From Pseudomonadota bacterium (GTDB lineage: Bacteria; Cyanobacteriota; Vampirovibrionia; Obscuribacterales; Obscuribacteraceae): a stretch of DNA of 63,198 bases. Position 1 is the stretch's first letter; each line of letters opens with the position of its first letter. The stretch is from assembly GCA_021324135.1 (NCBI GenBank), contig JAJPJO010000380.1:1-63198 (forward strand). Direction: 5' to 3'. The notes below the pieces were generated by a model that was not told the origin of the DNA, searched no databases, and worked only from the letters and a program-made list of their open reading frames with translations. The position numbers were made by a program, and so were the translations under genes. This document shows positions 50,787-58,805 of the stretch, in pieces.

Positions 50787-52259
50787 TTAGTGGCTGGCGA
50801 CGGTAAATCCTGTTTGTGAGCTGACCAAACGTTTCATCTCCACCTCGAAGCTGACCTTGTCTTTGTCGCTTCCCTGGGGAAACTCCGGTATCTCGAAATT
50901 GCTGACTAGTTTGACCGAGCGCACTGCCGATTCGCGAAACTCCGCTTCGGCAGCCGGGTCCCGCTCGACATCGGGGCAAGCGGTAAAGCTGACGACTTCA
51001 CAATTTACATCACGACTCCTGTTGACGATCACGCGCACGACTGCCGATCCAGGACCGACCTCATAGTTTTTCCAGCGGGCATAAATGGCTTTGGCGACGC
51101 GCTTATACCATTGATCCCAATTCAAGCCCGTCGTTTGTGTCTCTTGTGCCTCCGGCAAAAGCAGTGCTTTGGCCAGGAGCGGAGTCGGGTTCTCAGGCAC
51201 GACTGCTTCGGTAAGCATCGGTGAGGGGACGATGGCGTCGGTCTGAGGGAGCCGATTAGCCCTGGCTTCTAAACCGGCCGGCGGTGATTTGACTGGTATA
51301 CCGGACCACCAGATTCCGCCCAATGTCTCTTTGTCCCAGCCGGCTTTTGCCACTGGTATTTCATATCCTTGCGAGTAGACAGCCACACCTTTGTCGCTTG
51401 ATCGCGGCGTCAGAAAGCTGTTGCCCGGGGCGTCCGCGCTCGAGCCCGGCTGCCAGTTCGTGACGCCGCGGTTGCACGTGATAAGCGTCACTTCATGGCC
51501 GGGTGTATAGGACGTGATGCCATTATAGGTGGTGGCAGTGCACGAGCTGACCGTGTACGATTCCGAGCCTGGTGCATATGAAACGACGCCTCTGCCCACG
51601 ATAACACGGTAGTTGTCCTGATAAGCCGCCCGACTCATCGAGCTGACTGATTGTGTCAGTGTAAAGCTTTGCGTTCCCGGAACGTAGCTGGTCACTCCTT
51701 TGTACGAGACGATTGTGTCGCTCTGGGTCGCTTGTGTGGCGGAACTGATTCCCGGCGCATTCAAATTGAATGAGTTGCCGCTGCCCGGCACCCCCGCCTC
51801 GAAGCCGGGAGCATAAGTCGTGATCCCGTTTCTGGGAGTGAGCGTGTAGCTTGATATGGGCGGGATGACACCGAAGTAGCTTTGTGATGACCAGACGCCG
51901 TTGGCAGGCGTGAAAGCGGGTGCATTCTGTCCAGGTCCAGAGAGAGCGGAGCCGCGGTATTGAGTAACGGTAATGTCGCCCGGCAGGAAATTCGATTTAA
52001 CGCCGCCGTTTAACGGCGAGCTCGGAGTGGCTGATTGAGGGATGACCTTGAGAGAAGACTTGAGACTGTCATCAGATTTGAGCGAGCCCTCGAGCGGCTT
52101 TCCTGGGCTCAAGTGAACGGGCGATGTTTGATCGATGCCATCCTTCTTCTCGACCGCTCCGTGGAGATCGGCAGCCCATGCGGAATGGCTCGAGATGGCG
52201 ATTGTGGCCACTGATGCATTTAGAAACAGATAGAACGGCCGGCGCAAATGAAACAGCAT
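50787..52259 (-). CDS. Secreted protein with YxPG repeats and a TonB-C-like domain
   Basis: A 490-residue protein with an N-terminal signal peptide ('PFYLFLNASVATIAISSHSAWA'). Between ~res 120 and 315 an imperfect repeat recurs at least six times with the core G-[VI]-[TV]-x-[YW]-x-P-G ('GITTYAPGFE', 'GVTSYVPGTQ', 'GVVSYAPGSE', 'GITSYTPGHE', 'GVTNWQPGSS', 'GVAVYSQGYE'). Residues ~375-480 resemble the TonB C-terminal fold ('WDQWYKRVAKAIYARW', 'GSAVVRVIVNRSRDV'), common in Tol/TonB-like periplasmic proteins but here without the N-terminal membrane anchor of TonB. It may bridge envelope components. It is monocistronic. Confidence 0.75.
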   Translation of the reverse strand: MLFHLRRPFYLFLNASVATIAISSHSAWAADLHGAVEKKDGIDQTSPVHLSPGKPLEGSLKSDDSLKSSLKVIPQSATPSSPLNGGVKSNFLPGDITVTQYRGSALSGPGQNAPAFTPANGVWSSQSYFGVIPPISSYTLTPRNGITTYAPGFEAGVPGSGNSFNLNAPGISSATQATQSDTIVSYKGVTSYVPGTQSFTLTQSVSSMSRAAYQDNYRVIVGRGVVSYAPGSESYTVSSCTATTYNGITSYTPGHEVTLITCNRGVTNWQPGSSADAPGNSFLTPRSSDKGVAVYSQGYEIPVAKAGWDKETLGGIWWSGIPVKSPPAGLEARANRLPQTDAIVPSPMLTEAVVPENPTPLLAKALLLPEAQETQTTGLNWDQWYKRVAKAIYARWKNYEVGPGSAVVRVIVNRSRDVNCEVVSFTACPDVERDPAAEAEFRESAVRSVKLVSNFEIPEFPQGSDKDKVSFEVEMKRLVSSQTGFTVASH

Positions 52260-52352
52260 GTGCCCCTGCTAAGCGTGTGTGGTAATGGTGAAAACCTGTT
52301 CTGTTTTTTTTTTATCCAGAACCGTTGATAAAACCAATCTACCACTTAACAA

Positions 52353-52368
52353 CCCGGTCGTAACCGGG
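52353..52368. repeat. Inverted repeat between two minus-strand genes
   Basis: CCCGGT (52353-52358), CGTA, ACCGGG (52363-52368). It lies about 100 nt beyond the end of the TPR gene at 52467 and could be a weak terminator for it on the minus strand, but only TT-rich sequence follows. Confidence 0.35.
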
Positions 52369-52466
52369 CGACAAGGCACAGAACCGCCCCGGCCGGATGC
52401 ATTCCGGTTTGCGGCGCTGCCGGGATGGCTTAATAAAATCATTAGCCGGCGATGGCAGCCCTCAGG

Positions 52467-53282
52467 CTACTTGGGCAGGGCGTTGGGTTTGTATTCGCGG
52501 TTGGCGGCATCCTTGCGTGCCACTTCGGCGAATTCCTGATCGACTTGGTCCTTGGCTATGTCGCGTTTTGTTCGGGCCAGGTAGTCGCGGTAGCGATCGA
52601 ACATGGCGATTTGCAAGTCCTTGGCCGAGATTTCCTTGTCCCTGGTCTTGCCGCACTTGTCGATCGATGATTTGTAAGCATCATCGGCGCTCTGCGTATC
52701 ATCTTCGGCTTCGAAGGTTCGACAGTACGAGTCGTAGCAGGCAACAATCAGATTCATCTTCTTGAGCACGTTTGCATGCGTGGCATCAATTGACCATCGG
52801 TAGCCTTTGGCGGTCGATTTGTTGGCTACCTCGATTGCTTGAGCGTAGCTCTTTCTCGCCTCGTCGTATTTCTTCGCCTGACTCTCTAAGTCGCCGAGTG
52901 TGCGAAGACTTTCTGCGACAAAGACGTGTTCTTCGCCATAAATGCTTTTGTCGATCTCGACTACTTTCTTGGCGTAATCAATGGCTTGATCGAGCTTGTG
53001 CTTTTTTCTGTAGACGTTTTCCAACAGAGCGTAGATGTCGGCCATCTGATCCTGGTTGTTGCCTTTGAGCGCTTTGCACGTGGCTTCCGCCAGCTTGTAA
53101 TACTTCTCCGCCAGGGCAATATTGTCGCGCTGCTCGCAGTATGCGCCTTTGCTCATCAGGTTTTCGACTGCCTGATTGTGAGGCTCTCTGGTTTCGGCAT
53201 AAAATGCGCAGGCCGGTTGAAGGCAGGAGGCAAGAAACGACAGAGCAATCGAGGCTCTCATTGATTTGTGCATAAGTCTCAT
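52467..53282 (-). CDS. Secreted TPR protein
   Basis: A 271-residue exported protein: signal peptide ('ASIALSFLASCLQPACA') then about four tetratricopeptide repeats of the kinesin-light-chain type ('NIALAEKYYKLAEATCKALK', 'KLDQAIDYAKKVVEIDK', 'KYDEARKSYAQAIEV'). The C-terminal third is helical and charged without a recognised domain. GGAAG precedes ATG 53282. The gene heads an isolated unit. The repeats would bind a protein partner in the periplasm; which is unknown. Confidence 0.83.
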   Translation of the reverse strand: MRLMHKSMRASIALSFLASCLQPACAFYAETREPHNQAVENLMSKGAYCEQRDNIALAEKYYKLAEATCKALKGNNQDQMADIYALLENVYRKKHKLDQAIDYAKKVVEIDKSIYGEEHVFVAESLRTLGDLESQAKKYDEARKSYAQAIEVANKSTAKGYRWSIDATHANVLKKMNLIVACYDSYCRTFEAEDDTQSADDAYKSSIDKCGKTRDKEISAKDLQIAMFDRYRDYLARTKRDIAKDQVDQEFAEVARKDAANREYKPNALPK

Positions 53283-53493
53283 GACAAACTTCCCGTCGGT
53301 AGTACAAGCAAATTTATTGTACCCATATATCGAGCCCGTCTGCCTTCAAGGCTGCTGAATTTGAAGTTCAAGAACGGCGGTCCAAACGGCAAAGCGCTTC
53401 TGCCGCAGTCGAGATCACATGATCATTGCAACTCGACACTATAATTGTGATGGAAGCTCCAGTGGATTATCTGCCTCTATGAGGATTACGGCT

Positions 53494-54027
53494 ATGTCAA
53501 AAGCACAAAGAGCGCGGTCGAGACGCTGGCCGTACACGATCATATTCATCCTGGCCCTGGCCTCAAATCTACCCTGCACACCTGACAAGGCCTGCAGGGC
53601 TGAATCAGAAGCCGGCTCGTCGGCCGGCTCGGAAGCGGGCTCGGAGGCGCCTATGGGTTTCGGCAGACGGCGCGGGCGGCGCGGAGGCTGGCGGCGAGCC
53701 TATATGCAGCAGCTCAGGCAAGAACAAAAAATGGAGCAGCAAAAGCAGAAGCAACAACAAAAGGAACTGCAGCAGCACGACCAGAGACAAATTCAACACG
53801 AACGGCAATTAGGTCGATCCAGCGATCGATCTTTCGTGAGAGAATACGGCGGAGGTCGCGGCAAAGGCCGGAAGAGATGGGCGCAAAATTACACTGGCGC
53901 TCCTCAAGGCAATCAAGCCGGTGCCGGCGGGCAGAAGTCCAGCGGCTCGACGACGCAAAGCCAGGCCGGCAGCTCTGCAGGCGGCTCTCAGACGGGCGGG
54001 TCGAATCAAGCTGCGCAAGGGAAGTAG
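53494..54027 (+). CDS. Secreted Gln-rich, basic low-complexity protein
   Basis: About 177 residues from ATG 53494 ('MSKAQRARSRRWPYT'); upstream in-frame starts are less likely. A basic region and a hydrophobic core ('TIIFILALASNLPC') form a signal peptide. The mature part is a Gly/Arg segment ('GFGRRRGRRGGWRR'), then a Gln/Lys/Glu-rich likely coiled coil (~res 75-115), then Gly/Gln/Ser-rich tail. No family recognised. It may bind nucleic acid or an anionic surface; that is inference from charge only. The permease gene follows 17 nt after its stop. Confidence 0.6.
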   Translation: MSKAQRARSRRWPYTIIFILALASNLPCTPDKACRAESEAGSSAGSEAGSEAPMGFGRRRGRRGGWRRAYMQQLRQEQKMEQQKQKQQQKELQQHDQRQIQHERQLGRSSDRSFVREYGGGRGKGRKRWAQNYTGAPQGNQAGAGGQKSSGSTTQSQAGSSAGGSQTGGSNQAAQGK

Positions 54028-54043
54028 CGCAAGGAAAACAAGT

Positions 54044-55435
54044 TTGTCCGAGCAGATAGGCGCTGGCAGCAAGAATTCAATTATCGGCGAGGACTATACA
54101 ACAGAGCCGGTCCCGCTTTCAGAGCGGCGCGGGCCACTCTCGCTCGGTTTGCTCTGGCTGACGATGATCACCGGATTCCCGGCGGTGCTGGCTGGTTTTG
54201 AATGGTACAAGAGCGGCATCACATTGAGCCAGGCGATCTCCTGCGCTTTCGTCAGCTGCATGATTCTGCTTGCCTACACGATTCCTGCTTGTTGGCTGGG
54301 GGCGATCAGCGGCCAGACATATTCGCTTCTCAGCCGGACATTATTTGGCCGGATCGGCTCGTACATAGTATCGATGAGCATCTCCATCATCTCAGTCGCC
54401 TGGTACGGCCTGACGGCATACATATGCGCGGCCAGTCTTATCGGTCTCTATCACTGGACCATTCCCTTGCCGTGGTTGGCTGCCATTCTGGCTGTGCTCA
54501 TGGCCTTCAACAACCTGTTTGGATTCACGGGCATCACCGCCTTTGCCGGGTACATCGCCGCTCCAGTGATGATCTTCGGCGTCGTGGCCGCATTCATCAA
54601 GGCTGTGGGCATGCCGGAGGTGCCACCACCGGCCTTGCCGCTCCAGGTGGAGAACTGGCGTGCCTTGACCATGGTGTCCGCCTTTGTAATCGGCTATGGA
54701 GCCTGGGGCAATGAAGCGGATTACTGGCGCTATGCCCGTCCGAAACTGGGCGGCATAGTGATACCGCTTGTAGTATCAATTGCCGTGGGCGTTATTTTCT
54801 TCCCGCTCACAGGCTGGCTGCTGGCCCGAGCCAGCGGCATAACGGAGGTAACGGCCGCCAGTGCTTTGATTATGAATCTGGGCTATGGCGACCAGCCCAT
54901 CCTTGCCGGGCTGGTGCTCGCTACAGCATCCTTTGCGCTAAACGACGCCAACTTGTATGCGGCCATTAACGGGGTCGAGAACATCAAGCGATTCTCGCGC
55001 CCCAGGCTGACCATATCGCTTACCGTGATAGGCGCTTTAACAGCAGCGCTGCTCAGCGGTTGGCCGAAGTCATTCGAGGCGGTCGCTTCGCTCTCCTCGA
55101 CGATTTTGCCGTGCGCCACCGTGATCATGCTGTGCGAGTGGTTCATCTTCTCCAGGCTGAGAGGCCGGCGAGTCGATTTCACAATCGTCCCCGACATGTC
55201 CTCTCTGCCGGTTCTCAGTTGGACCGCGGTACCGGCAATGGTGGCAGGTTCACTGGTCGGTTTGTTTACCTCCGGAATCATAGAGCCGTTAGAGATGCTG
55301 CATTTCGGTGTTTGCTCGCTGCAGGCCTGGCTCACCAGTCTGCTCGTCTATATTTTGTTGCGCACGGTCGAATTGTCCGTTCCGATCAAAGCAAAACAAG
55401 ACCTGGTCGAAGTGAGCAATGAAGAGTGCATCTGA
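54044..55435 (+). CDS. NCS1-type nucleobase:cation symporter (cytosine permease-like)
   Basis: A 463-residue membrane transporter with about twelve segments. TTG 54044 is chosen because AAGGA lies 8 nt upstream and upstream sequence in this frame crosses the previous gene in another phase. Family stretches include 'TEPVPLSERRGPLSLGLLWL', 'AWYGLTAYICAASLIGLYHW' and 'GNEADYWRYARPKLGGIVIP'. NCS1 carriers import purines, cytosine, allantoin or thiamine precursors; the substrate is not deducible and no salvage gene is next to it. Its TGA lies 1 bp from the stop of the facing gene. Confidence 0.85.
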   Translation: MSEQIGAGSKNSIIGEDYTTEPVPLSERRGPLSLGLLWLTMITGFPAVLAGFEWYKSGITLSQAISCAFVSCMILLAYTIPACWLGAISGQTYSLLSRTLFGRIGSYIVSMSISIISVAWYGLTAYICAASLIGLYHWTIPLPWLAAILAVLMAFNNLFGFTGITAFAGYIAAPVMIFGVVAAFIKAVGMPEVPPPALPLQVENWRALTMVSAFVIGYGAWGNEADYWRYARPKLGGIVIPLVVSIAVGVIFFPLTGWLLARASGITEVTAASALIMNLGYGDQPILAGLVLATASFALNDANLYAAINGVENIKRFSRPRLTISLTVIGALTAALLSGWPKSFEAVASLSSTILPCATVIMLCEWFIFSRLRGRRVDFTIVPDMSSLPVLSWTAVPAMVAGSLVGLFTSGIIEPLEMLHFGVCSLQAWLTSLLVYILLRTVELSVPIKAKQDLVEVSNEECI

Positions 55436-55436
55436 T

Positions 55437-56549
55437 TCAGAGCGGGAATTGAATCCTGTTCCTTTCATCCATTAGCGATGCAAACGAGCTGTCCAGCTGC
55501 TTGAGGAAGCCGGTAGGCGGTTCCTGCGGGCACTGCGCCCCAGGCGGAGGCGGGCTGAAATCAGTGCAGCCGAAGTCAGTCAGAGTCTCAAGAAGCCATT
55601 CCACCGGTCTGCGTCCGTTGGCTTTCCAGTACCAGGTCGTACCCCAGTTGTGCGCATAGATCACCGCTTCCTCTACGCTTCCCGGCTGCGCATCGCTCAG
55701 ATTGAAGAAATCGCCGATCTCGAAATTCAAGCACATCGGCACCCAGGGATTGAACGCGAATGCTGCTTGTAAAGCCGTTATCAATTCATTCGGGTCACCG
55801 TTCTCCAGATACAGGAGCAGCGTCCATGAGTACTTAGCGACCGTCGAGGGCTCATCGCCCATCAAAGCAAGAAAATGTCTGGCGTCGTGACATCGCCCGC
55901 CATCGAGCAGCGCCGGAACCAGAAAATGCCTGGCCTGGAGATGATCTCTCGGGTCAAGGCGCAGAATCTCGCTGAAGCATTCAAAAGACTCGTCTTCGTG
56001 TCCTTCGTACCAGAGCGTTTCACCCAGCCCATATAAAGCGCGAAGAAATGAGCGGCCCTCGAGCGTATACCAGAAGAGCCCGGCGTTTTTCTTGAAAAAG
56101 TCGATGCCCAGCAGGCGGCGCCCGCTTTGCACAGCTTGCCTGTACAGGGAGAGAACGCCCTTCTCCGTTTTCTTCTCAGTCTCCTGGGCCAGAACGATGA
56201 ATGCATCAATGCAATTGCCGCTCAGCTCCAGAGCATCCTGCAAGAGTTCGATTCGTTTCTGGCTAGAGGCGACGCTGAGCGCTTCGTACACTTTTGCTTG
56301 CGCCTCATCGCGATCGGTTTTGAGATCGAGGACGAAACTATCCTCGTCGTGCCGGACCACATGTTTATAAAAGAATTCATCAGCATCCTCTTGCCAGTTC
56401 CACTTGTGCGGATTCAAGAGTTTGCCGCCGTAGGCGCTGATCTTCTCGAGCTCGCCGGGCCGAACAAGCGGCCTGTATGATTGAGTCGATCGGCCTGGAA
56501 AGGGAACACTTGAGCTCTTGGTCTTCCCAGTATTCTTCTTCGTCTTCAT
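55437..56549 (-). CDS. ST7/TPR-like cytoplasmic protein
   Basis: A 370-residue protein. ATG 56549 ('MKTKKNTGKTK') is preferred: GGAGGAAGG lies 5 nt upstream; the ATG at 56591 is not supported. After a basic N-terminal stretch the protein is a helical-repeat solenoid with the pattern of ST7-like TPR proteins ('RRLLGIDFFKKNAGLFWYTL', 'GRSFLRALYGLGETLWYEG', 'ESFECFSEILRLDPRDHLQA'). No signal peptide or catalytic site. Bacterial members are common and uncharacterised. Confidence 0.72.
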   Translation of the reverse strand: MKTKKNTGKTKSSSVPFPGRSTQSYRPLVRPGELEKISAYGGKLLNPHKWNWQEDADEFFYKHVVRHDEDSFVLDLKTDRDEAQAKVYEALSVASSQKRIELLQDALELSGNCIDAFIVLAQETEKKTEKGVLSLYRQAVQSGRRLLGIDFFKKNAGLFWYTLEGRSFLRALYGLGETLWYEGHEDESFECFSEILRLDPRDHLQARHFLVPALLDGGRCHDARHFLALMGDEPSTVAKYSWTLLLYLENGDPNELITALQAAFAFNPWVPMCLNFEIGDFFNLSDAQPGSVEEAVIYAHNWGTTWYWKANGRRPVEWLLETLTDFGCTDFSPPPPGAQCPQEPPTGFLKQLDSSFASLMDERNRIQFPL

Positions 56550-56722
56550 ATTCCTTCCTCCCCGTTTAAGCGCATAGCAGTGGCATGGCAAGCCAGGGTG
56601 CGGTCAGCGCCCGACTTCCATTTGTGCTGATCCGCCAAATCAGCCTCTAAAATGTAAGACGAGCAGAATTTGCCAAGAGTTCAATGAGAAGCGGGCGAAA
56701 ATCGAAACGCGCTTGACACTTT

Positions 56723-56752
56723 TTGGGTCCAGCGGCAATTCATTCATATAAT
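56723..56752 (+). promoter_or_regulatory. Candidate promoter for the gene at 56770
   Basis: TTGGGT (56723-56728), 18-nt spacer, TATAAT (56747-56752), a perfect -10. A closer-to-consensus TTGACA at 56713 is 28 nt from the -10 and therefore cannot be the partner. The start would be about 56760, 10 nt before the first ATG. Confidence 0.45.
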
Positions 56753-56769
56753 GGAAGCAGGCAGACAAA

Positions 56770-57546
56770 ATGTTCCTATTTAGCTTCAGGCGCATGAAAC
56801 TAAGATTTACTACAATGGTATTAATTGCGGTGGCATTGCCCCTGAGCAGTCCGGCCCGGGCAGAGAATAAGGTTGCCGCCGATAACCTCTGGAGGCTCGA
56901 GTACAACCGTAACACCTACAGTACAGGCTCTCTGGTTGTGCTTCTCGCGGACGATGCAATCAAACTGGAGACACCAGGCTCATTTGCCGTAGCTGCCGGC
57001 GGCCCTAAATGGATCGCCACGGTAGCGAACCTTAAGGAAAAGAAGATGTGCGAACTGACACCGGCACAATGGAAGCACGGTTTCTTTCTGGAGCGCAGCG
57101 ACTCCGAGGACGAGTTCAATCCAAAGAAAGCAATTGCAAAAATTGAGACCAATTACAAAGGTATGCCTGCAACCCTCTTCCGTTGGAAAAAATTGGAGTC
57201 CGACGATCTGTATAGAGAAAGAAGTGCTCCCTCGAAAATCACTTACGAACTGATCGTCGCCCGGGATATACCCTGCTCGAAGATGCAGCTGGAGCTGATT
57301 TCATCCTGGTTGAGCATTCCATATCTCGCCGGGATACCTCTCTTTCAACAAGAGATAACATCCAGAGGCCCGGATTGGCGACTGAAGCTGGTCAGATTGA
57401 CGACTCTACCGCGGCGCAGTGCCAACCTGACAATCAATACGAAGGGGCTCACGCACGTCGCCAAAATGCATGACATGCTTGAAAAGGGCTTGAAAAACAC
57501 GGTTATTGACTTCATTGAATTCGACAAAGGATTCGATCGCAAATGA
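56770..57546 (+). CDS. Secreted protein of unknown function, 258 aa
   Basis: A signal peptide ('MVLIAVALPLSSPARA') directs export; ATG 56770 or 56794 ('MKLRFTTM') both fit. The mature part is a mixed alpha/beta domain ('LWRLEYNRNTYSTGSLVVLL', 'KMQLELISSWLSIP') that I do not recognise. It is followed by a 165-bp gap containing a large palindrome and then the gene at 57711. A strong -10 box is just upstream. Periplasmic location is likely. Confidence 0.68.
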   Translation: MFLFSFRRMKLRFTTMVLIAVALPLSSPARAENKVAADNLWRLEYNRNTYSTGSLVVLLADDAIKLETPGSFAVAAGGPKWIATVANLKEKKMCELTPAQWKHGFFLERSDSEDEFNPKKAIAKIETNYKGMPATLFRWKKLESDDLYRERSAPSKITYELIVARDIPCSKMQLELISSWLSIPYLAGIPLFQQEITSRGPDWRLKLVRLTTLPRRSANLTINTKGLTHVAKMHDMLEKGLKNTVIDFIEFDKGFDRK

Positions 57547-57588
57547 AGGTTTGGGCATGGACGCCTGAGGCTTGCGAGCCAATTCGCC

Positions 57589-57606
57589 TTTGCGTAATTA
57601 CGCAAA
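57589..57606. promoter_or_regulatory. Perfect 18-bp palindrome, candidate operator
   Basis: TTTGCGTAATTACGCAAA, centre between 57597 and 57598, about 105 bp upstream of the gene at 57711. A perfect dyad of this length is typical of a homodimeric repressor or activator site; no regulator gene is adjacent. It is not the cyanobacterial LexA motif I know. Confidence 0.45.
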
Positions 57607-57710
57607 TACGACTGCAGGAACGCTCATTGTTCCTCCCCGCCTGAAGTCGCATTCTATAGGCGTGGACGGTGGTGCTGCAGTGTGTGAAATCTAATGGGAG
57701 GAGTAAAACC

Positions 57711-58577
57711 ATGACGCAACCGCAAGCTTTACGCTCAAGTGATGCAACCATCAATCCCGCCATCGGCGGTGATGGAAAAGCCCAAGCAAGACAAGTGCTG
57801 TCAACCTATGCAGTTGATACAGCAATCAAGGATAGTGTCTCCGGAGGAAAAACCGCTAAGTCCAACGACGTAACGGTAACCGGATCGGATAAGAACTCAG
57901 TCAAATCAGGAATGGAACATTCCAAGTTTGGAATTGATAAGTCTAATGGCAAAGCCGAGGCCGATGCCGTTATGGCTAAGAAATGGCAGCCGATTACCGA
58001 TAAGGATCGCGAAGCTGCCAAAGAACGAGTCGGCAAAGGCTTAAGCGATCTGATTCCGGAAAAAGACAGAAAGGATCTGAAAGCCGTAACCGACTCGCTC
58101 ATCGATGGCAAACTCGACAAGCTCACAGAAACGCTCAAAGGACTCTCTGATGATCCGGCGCGCATGGAGAAGATTCTCAAGGCCGCCCAGGAGCAGCTGG
58201 CCAAAAATGGATCCGATCTCAAGTTGCAAGTCGGTCGAGACGGTAATGTGCTCGTCTACCACGAATCCGGAGATACTGCCTTGTCGGTCAATGCCAAGAC
58301 CGGTGAAGCATCGCTTCATCCGATCGAAAGACAGAGCGACGGCTCGGTTGTCCTGAAGCCCGGTGAGATTATCAATCGCACCCCGGGCGAGCAGATGCAA
58401 ACAATGGGAGACAAGACCGTCCGCGATATCATCGATCCCTGGGGTTTTGGAAACGGACCATTCATGCCTAAATTCGGCAATATCGATAAGTCCAAAGATG
58501 TCTTCTCGATGCCGCCCGGAGGGGTTAACAAACTAGCTCCGGCTCAGGGAGTCAAGCCACTAGATTCGATACCATAA
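57711..58577 (+). CDS. Hydrophilic unknown protein, 288 aa
   Basis: ATG 57711 has GGGAGGAG upstream. The protein is highly charged, without signal or membrane segment, beginning 'MTQPQALRSSDATINPAIG'. A helical middle ('LTETLKGLSDDPARMEKILK', 'AAQEQLAKNGSDLKLQVG') is followed by beta-rich 'GNVLVYHESGDTALSVNAKT'. It resembles in style, and weakly in the 'LxKNG' helix region, the LysM-like protein at 28538, but I cannot claim homology. It stands alone between the palindrome and a strong terminator. Confidence 0.68.
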   Translation: MTQPQALRSSDATINPAIGGDGKAQARQVLSTYAVDTAIKDSVSGGKTAKSNDVTVTGSDKNSVKSGMEHSKFGIDKSNGKAEADAVMAKKWQPITDKDREAAKERVGKGLSDLIPEKDRKDLKAVTDSLIDGKLDKLTETLKGLSDDPARMEKILKAAQEQLAKNGSDLKLQVGRDGNVLVYHESGDTALSVNAKTGEASLHPIERQSDGSVVLKPGEIINRTPGEQMQTMGDKTVRDIIDPWGFGNGPFMPKFGNIDKSKDVFSMPPGGVNKLAPAQGVKPLDSIP

Positions 58578-58598
58578 AGAAGATCGTGTTCGCGACTG

Positions 58599-58638
58599 GC
58601 AGACCCTCGGCATTGCAGACGAGGGTCTGCTTCATTTT
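58599..58638 (+). terminator. Intrinsic terminator of the gene at 57711
   Basis: An 11-bp perfect stem GCAGACCCTCG (58599-58609) / CGAGGGTCTGC (58620-58630), 10-nt loop, followed by T-rich TTCATTTTG. It lies 22 nt after the stop codon. Confidence 0.85.
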
Positions 58639-58805
58639 GTCTTTGTATATACCGGCGGCTTGTGTGAGCTAGGTATCACGTCTCCGCTCTTGTGGATTTC
58701 TCGGCGGTTTGGGACAATGCTGAGCGAATCGATGCGCTTGCGGTCGGCGAAGCGGATCAGTGTGGTCTTGAGGCGATACAGATCCATGCATACGGAATCT
58801 GAGGC

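Noticed and set aside
56713-56718. TTGACA as -35 box of the gene at 56770
   Set aside because: It is 28 nt from the perfect TATAAT, too far for one promoter.
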